Source: Lachnospiraceae bacterium UBA7012 (GTDB taxonomy: Bacteria > Bacillota > Clostridia > Lachnospirales > Lachnospiraceae). Taken from it: a stretch of 9,286 nt of DNA. The notes below the pieces were generated by a model, which was given only the letters and a program-made list of their open reading frames with translations, did not search any database and was not told the DNA's origin. The position numbers and the translations under genes are program-made. The DNA lies in contig DJXE01000013.1 of assembly GCA_002449595.1 (NCBI GenBank), positions 1-9,286 on the forward strand, in the 5' to 3' direction. Numbering within the stretch: the stretch's first letter is position 1; the number at the start of each line of letters is the position of its first letter. Of the stretch, positions 6,569 through 9,286 are shown one piece after another.

Positions 6569-8268
6569 TCGATCCCTGTCAGGTCATAGGACGCGAGGTA
6601 CTTCTCCGCCTTCTCACAGACGCCGCGCAGGCACGCGTCGTCGAACGGGCTCTCCAGTCCCGCGTGCGCGAGGAGCTCCGTGAAGGTCCTGCTGCCGCCC
6701 TGCTTCGTGTATGCCATGTACCGCTCCCACGCGGTCTTCCGGTCCTCCTGCAGAAGGGCCCAGAACTGCAGGCTCACCGTCTGCGCGAGGCAGTAATCGA
6801 TGTAATAGAACGGGCTGTCGTAGATGTGGATCTGGCGCTGCCACCCTTCTCCGTCGCTGTAGAACGGGATCTCCCCGTCCAGCTTCACCCACGGCATGTA
6901 GATGCCGAGCAGCTCTTTCCATGCGGCGTGCCGCTGTGCGGGCGTCATCTCCGGCTTCTCGTACACGATGTGCTGGAAGTGGTCCACCATCGTCCCGTAA
7001 GGGATGAACGTCAGCGCGCCTGCCAGATGGCTGTAGAGGAATTTCCGCGCGTCCTTGCCGAAGAAGTCATCCGCCCAGCCTTCGCCGAAGAACTCCATCG
7101 ACATCGAGTGGACTTCGCAGCCCTCCATGCTCGGCCAGACCGTCTCCATCGGCACGCGGTCCCTGTTGTACCACGCGGCGAACGCGTGGCCCGCCTCATG
7201 CGTGATGACCTCGACGTCGCCCTGCGTCCCGTTAAAGTTCGCGAAGATGAACGGCACCTCGTGATCCGGAATGCTCGTGCAGTATCCGCCGGCCTGCTTC
7301 CCCTCGGTGGAGAGGAGGTCCATCAGTTCTCCATCCAGCATCGTGTGGAAGAACCTGCTCGTCTCCGGCGAAAGCTCGTCGTAGAACTTCGTCCCCGCCT
7401 TCACGATATCGTCCGGCGTACCCTGCGGCTTCGGGTTGCCGCTCCGGAACTCCAGGATGTTGTCTGCAAAGCTCATCGGATACGTCTTCCCGATCCGCTC
7501 TGCCTGTCTGCGGTAGATCTCGTCCGCGACGGGAACCACATACTTCACGACCGCCTTGCGGAACGCCGCGACGTCTTCCTTCGTGTAGCAGTTGCGGCTC
7601 ATCCGGTAGTACCCGAGCGTCGTGTAGCCCTCGTACCCGAGCTTTTTGCCCATCGCGTCCCTGAGCTTCACGAGTTCGTCATAGATCCGGTCCAGTTCCG
7701 CCTGGTGGTCCTTGTACCACTGTCCTTCCGCTTTCCACGCCGCGAGCCTTCTCGCATCATCGCTGTCATTCTTGAACGGGCTCATCTGCGAGATCGTGTA
7801 CACGCCGCCCTCGAACGGGATCTGCGCGCTCGCGATCAGCTTGTCGTAGCTCTGCGTGAGCTCGTTCTCCTTCTGCATCTCCGGGATGATCTCCGGCGAA
7901 AAAGCCTTTTTCGCGATCTCCGCATTCACGAAGATCAGGCTGCCGTATTTCTCCTCAAACGCGCTGCGGAACGGGCTGACGAGCAGCGCCTCGATCCACT
8001 GCTGCTGGTACTCCTGCAGCTGCGGCATCGTGTTGTTCCACCATGTATCTTCCGCGTCGTAGAACTTGTCCCTCGTATCGATCGAGTGGCGGATCGAGGA
8101 CAGCGTCCCCATCGTCTCAATGTGGCGCGTCTCTTTATCAAACGTGAGAAAAGCCTTGTCCGCTTCCTCAAAGCTTTTTGCTTCCTTCAGCTGATTCGTG
8201 ATCTCCTGCATCCGCGCGATGACTTCCGCGAGATCCGGCCTGGTGTACTGCATCTCTTTGAATTTCAT
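6565..8268 (-). CDS. pepF: Oligoendopeptidase F, M3 family zinc metallopeptidase
   Basis: A cytoplasmic zinc peptidase expected to cut internal bonds of short peptides. The 567-residue protein has the M3 zinc site HEAGH at 357-361 (zinc ligands H357 and H361, catalytic E358). The downstream glutamate ligand is E385 in EVHSMSMEFF, and the substrate-pocket region is HIYDSPFYYIDY (481-492), rich in tyrosine. There is no signal peptide. The start at 8268 is chosen because MKFKEMQYTRPDL matches the usual N-terminus of this family and AGGAG lies 11 bases upstream. The frame stays open to 8397, but those 43 residues do not look like the family and would run into the esterase gene. It lies 85 bases after the esterase and shares an ATGA overlap with the next membrane-protein gene. 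With the opp importer downstream it fits peptide uptake followed by hydrolysis. The length suits the shorter M3 group of oligoendopeptidases. Confidence 0.95.
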   Translation of the reverse strand: MKFKEMQYTRPDLAEVIARMQEITNQLKEAKSFEEADKAFLTFDKETRHIETMGTLSSIRHSIDTRDKFYDAEDTWWNNTMPQLQEYQQQWIEALLVSPFRSAFEEKYGSLIFVNAEIAKKAFSPEIIPEMQKENELTQSYDKLIASAQIPFEGGVYTISQMSPFKNDSDDARRLAAWKAEGQWYKDHQAELDRIYDELVKLRDAMGKKLGYEGYTTLGYYRMSRNCYTKEDVAAFRKAVVKYVVPVADEIYRRQAERIGKTYPMSFADNILEFRSGNPKPQGTPDDIVKAGTKFYDELSPETSRFFHTMLDGELMDLLSTEGKQAGGYCTSIPDHEVPFIFANFNGTQGDVEVITHEAGHAFAAWYNRDRVPMETVWPSMEGCEVHSMSMEFFGEGWADDFFGKDARKFLYSHLAGALTFIPYGTMVDHFQHIVYEKPEMTPAQRHAAWKELLGIYMPWVKLDGEIPFYSDGEGWQRQIHIYDSPFYYIDYCLAQTVSLQFWALLQEDRKTAWERYMAYTKQGGSRTFTELLAHAGLESPFDDACLRGVCEKAEKYLASYDLTGIE

Positions 8269-8353
8269 ATTCCTTGCTTCTCCTGATAAATATTTTGGAA
8301 CGCCTGCGCGCTCCTCATACAGTGTATCGCGTCGCCCGCAAAAAAGGAATCGG

Positions 8354-9025
8354 TTATACGATCGCCAGGATGCCTTTTGCGCTCCGTAGCTCCGCATCCC
8401 TGAAATGATTGCCCGGATTCATCTCAAACGTCACGTCGATCCCCGCTTCGCGGTAATGCCCCGCAATCAGCTCCGTGTTCTCCTGCACCGTCTTCAGGTA
8501 CTGGTTCCTCGTCCTCGCCTCTTTGTCTCCGAGCGAGAGGTAGAGCCGGTCCGGCTTTCTCTTCATCTCATGGGAAAAGGCATATTCCCTGAAATCCGGA
8601 TACCACAGGGAGCCGGACATGCTGGCCGCCCGCGCGAAGACGTCCGTCCGGTACAGCGCATACAGCGCGAAGAGCCCCGCGAGAGAATACCCGGCGATGC
8701 CGATGTGAGGAGGCGCGCCGTCCACCCTTTTCAGGCACTCCGGAAGGATCTCCTCAAGAAGAAGCTGCAGGTATTCATCCGCGCCGCCCGTGCAGGCCGT
8801 ATCCCTTGGCGACAGCGGCGGGCAGTACCACGGCGTCATATCGTGATTCCAGTCAAGATCGCCAACGCAAAGGAGGTTGAAATCCTGTCCTCCCAGTTTC
8901 TCAGCCTCCTCCAGTACGGAACTCCCGTCGCCGTCATAGTTGTTCAATATGATCAGCGGCTTCCCCGGCTCTTTGGCGCGATACAGGGTCGCCGTCTTTC
9001 CTTCTTTTTTTAATGTCTCCATCAT
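8354..9025 (-). CDS. Alpha/beta-hydrolase, putative esterase of the enterochelin-esterase-like group
   Basis: A 223-residue protein with the layout of the Fes/esterase D-like alpha/beta hydrolases. The nucleophile elbow is GYSLAG with Ser114, a likely acid is Asp167 in LYLSLGDKEA, and the catalytic His207 lies in NPGNHF. The N-terminal PLIILNNYDGDG (23-34) marks the first core strand and the oxyanion region. There is no signal peptide, so it should be cytoplasmic. It is shorter than typical family members (about 250-300) because the N-terminal part is compact. The ATG at 9025 (or 9022) is preceded by AGGAGG at 9037-9042 with 11 bases of spacing. No later Met precedes the first core strand, so an overlap with the AbrB frame cannot be removed by moving the start. 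The substrate cannot be told; a siderophore role is not supported by neighbours. A peptide or acyl ester is possible but is inference only. Confidence 0.85.
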   Translation of the reverse strand: MMETLKKEGKTATLYRAKEPGKPLIILNNYDGDGSSVLEEAEKLGGQDFNLLCVGDLDWNHDMTPWYCPPLSPRDTACTGGADEYLQLLLEEILPECLKRVDGAPPHIGIAGYSLAGLFALYALYRTDVFARAASMSGSLWYPDFREYAFSHEMKRKPDRLYLSLGDKEARTRNQYLKTVQENTELIAGHYREAGIDVTFEMNPGNHFRDAELRSAKGILAIV

Positions 9026-9254
9026 ATCCGCTCAGGCCTCCTGTGCCGTTCCTGACTGCATCGGCAAAGGCTAAGATGCTTTCTGATTTCATGATAGCAA
9101 GTCCTTGACTTTCATCGCCAAGTACCACCAACTGATCTCCAGGTGAAATCTCAAATATCTTTCTTGCTTTAGCAGGGATCACAATCTGCCCTTTATCACC
9201 TACAGTTACCATTCCGAAGAGATGTTTTCCCTTTGGTGGAAGCGGCATACCCAT
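8934..9254 (-). CDS. AbrB-family (SpoVT/AbrB domain) transcriptional regulator with run-on C-terminus
   Basis: A small swapped-hairpin DNA-binding protein. The AbrB/SpoVT domain covers about residues 14-57, with VTVGDKGQIVIPAKARK (16-32) and the ISPGDQLVVLGDESQG stretch (36-51). The MGMPLPPKGKHLFG N-terminus is a recognisable clostridial variant. The ATG at 9254 follows GGAGG with five bases of spacing. Such proteins are usually about 80-90 residues, while this frame gives 106. The last 31 or so, rich in Lys, Arg, Asp and Gly, are read from DNA that also encodes the esterase N-terminus (92-base overlap) and look like an out-of-frame tail. Hand counting gives about 43% GC for 9061-9286, with many A/T-ending codons, against 57-62% in neighbouring genes. 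This suggests acquisition or recombination. It may regulate its own transcript; no target is visible. The domain call is firm, the true C-terminus is not. Confidence 0.85.
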   Translation of the reverse strand: MGMPLPPKGKHLFGMVTVGDKGQIVIPAKARKIFEISPGDQLVVLGDESQGLAIMKSESILAFADAVRNGTGGLSGYDGDIKKRRKDGDPVSRQRAGEAADHIEQL

Positions 9255-9286
9255 GCTATCCTCCGATTTATAATTAGCCAGATCAT

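Noticed and set aside
6664..8286. Plus-strand open frame of 540 codons over pepF
   Set aside because: Antisense to a gene with a complete zinc site. The composition is that of a shadow frame.
8317..8345. Possible esterase terminator (T6 run at 8340-8345 on the minus strand) and dyad ATACAGTGTAT at 8317-8327
   Set aside because: No stem longer than about four pairs precedes the T run. The dyad arms are only five bases, and no convincing -35/-10 pair goes with them.
8269..8397. N-terminal extension of pepF to an ATG at 8397
   Set aside because: The 43 extra residues do not match the family, overlap the esterase 3' end, and the start at 8268 gives the usual MKF...RPDL beginning.
9259..9276. 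TAATTATAAAT on the minus strand as a -10 for the AbrB gene
   Set aside because: It lies almost on the ribosome binding site, leaving no room for a leader. The window ends before a -35 could be judged.

Overview
The window reads as a stretch of a GC-rich (about 57-62% in most genes by hand counts of sample lines) Gram-positive anaerobe of the class Clostridia, perhaps Lachnospiraceae or a relative. The basis is a lipoprotein-type binding protein with an Ala/Glu-rich linker, strong GGAGG ribosome binding sites, an oligoendopeptidase F of the Firmicutes type and an AbrB-type regulator beginning MGMPLPPKGKHLFG. The genus cannot be fixed from the sequence. Every gene I can support lies on the minus strand, so the window is described in transcription order from high to low coordinates.

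Upstream block (9254 to 6023): a small AbrB-family DNA-binding protein, a Fes-like serine esterase, an M3-family oligoendopeptidase F (pepF) and a four-helix membrane protein of unknown function. The AbrB and esterase frames overlap by 92 bases. The pepF stop and the membrane-protein start overlap as ATGA. The AbrB gene is clearly more AT-rich (about 43% GC) than everything else.

Leader (6022 to 5879): a possible extended -10 promoter, a stem-loop with an interrupted T-rich tail (terminator of the upstream block or attenuator) and an 18-base perfect palindrome just ahead of oppA.

Downstream block (5878 to 1): an oligopeptide ABC importer in the order oppA (binding lipoprotein), oppB, oppC (permeases), oppD (ATPase, cut by the window edge before Walker B). 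Two strong hairpins without a T-tract separate oppA from oppB. A 150-base cluster of nested inverted repeats separates oppC from oppD.

Together the genes suggest uptake of oligopeptides and their breakdown in the cytoplasm by PepF. The most unusual points are: (i) OppC carries about 200 extra extracytoplasmic residues that look like three degenerate repeats of 55-60 residues, and its partner OppA carries an extra segment of about 110-130 residues; (ii) the oppC-oppD gap can fold into a three-way junction plus further hairpins and looks like an intergenic repeat element; (iii) the AbrB gene has a compositional break and a run-on C-terminus that enters the esterase gene. I see no tRNA, rRNA, CRISPR array, transposase or phage gene.
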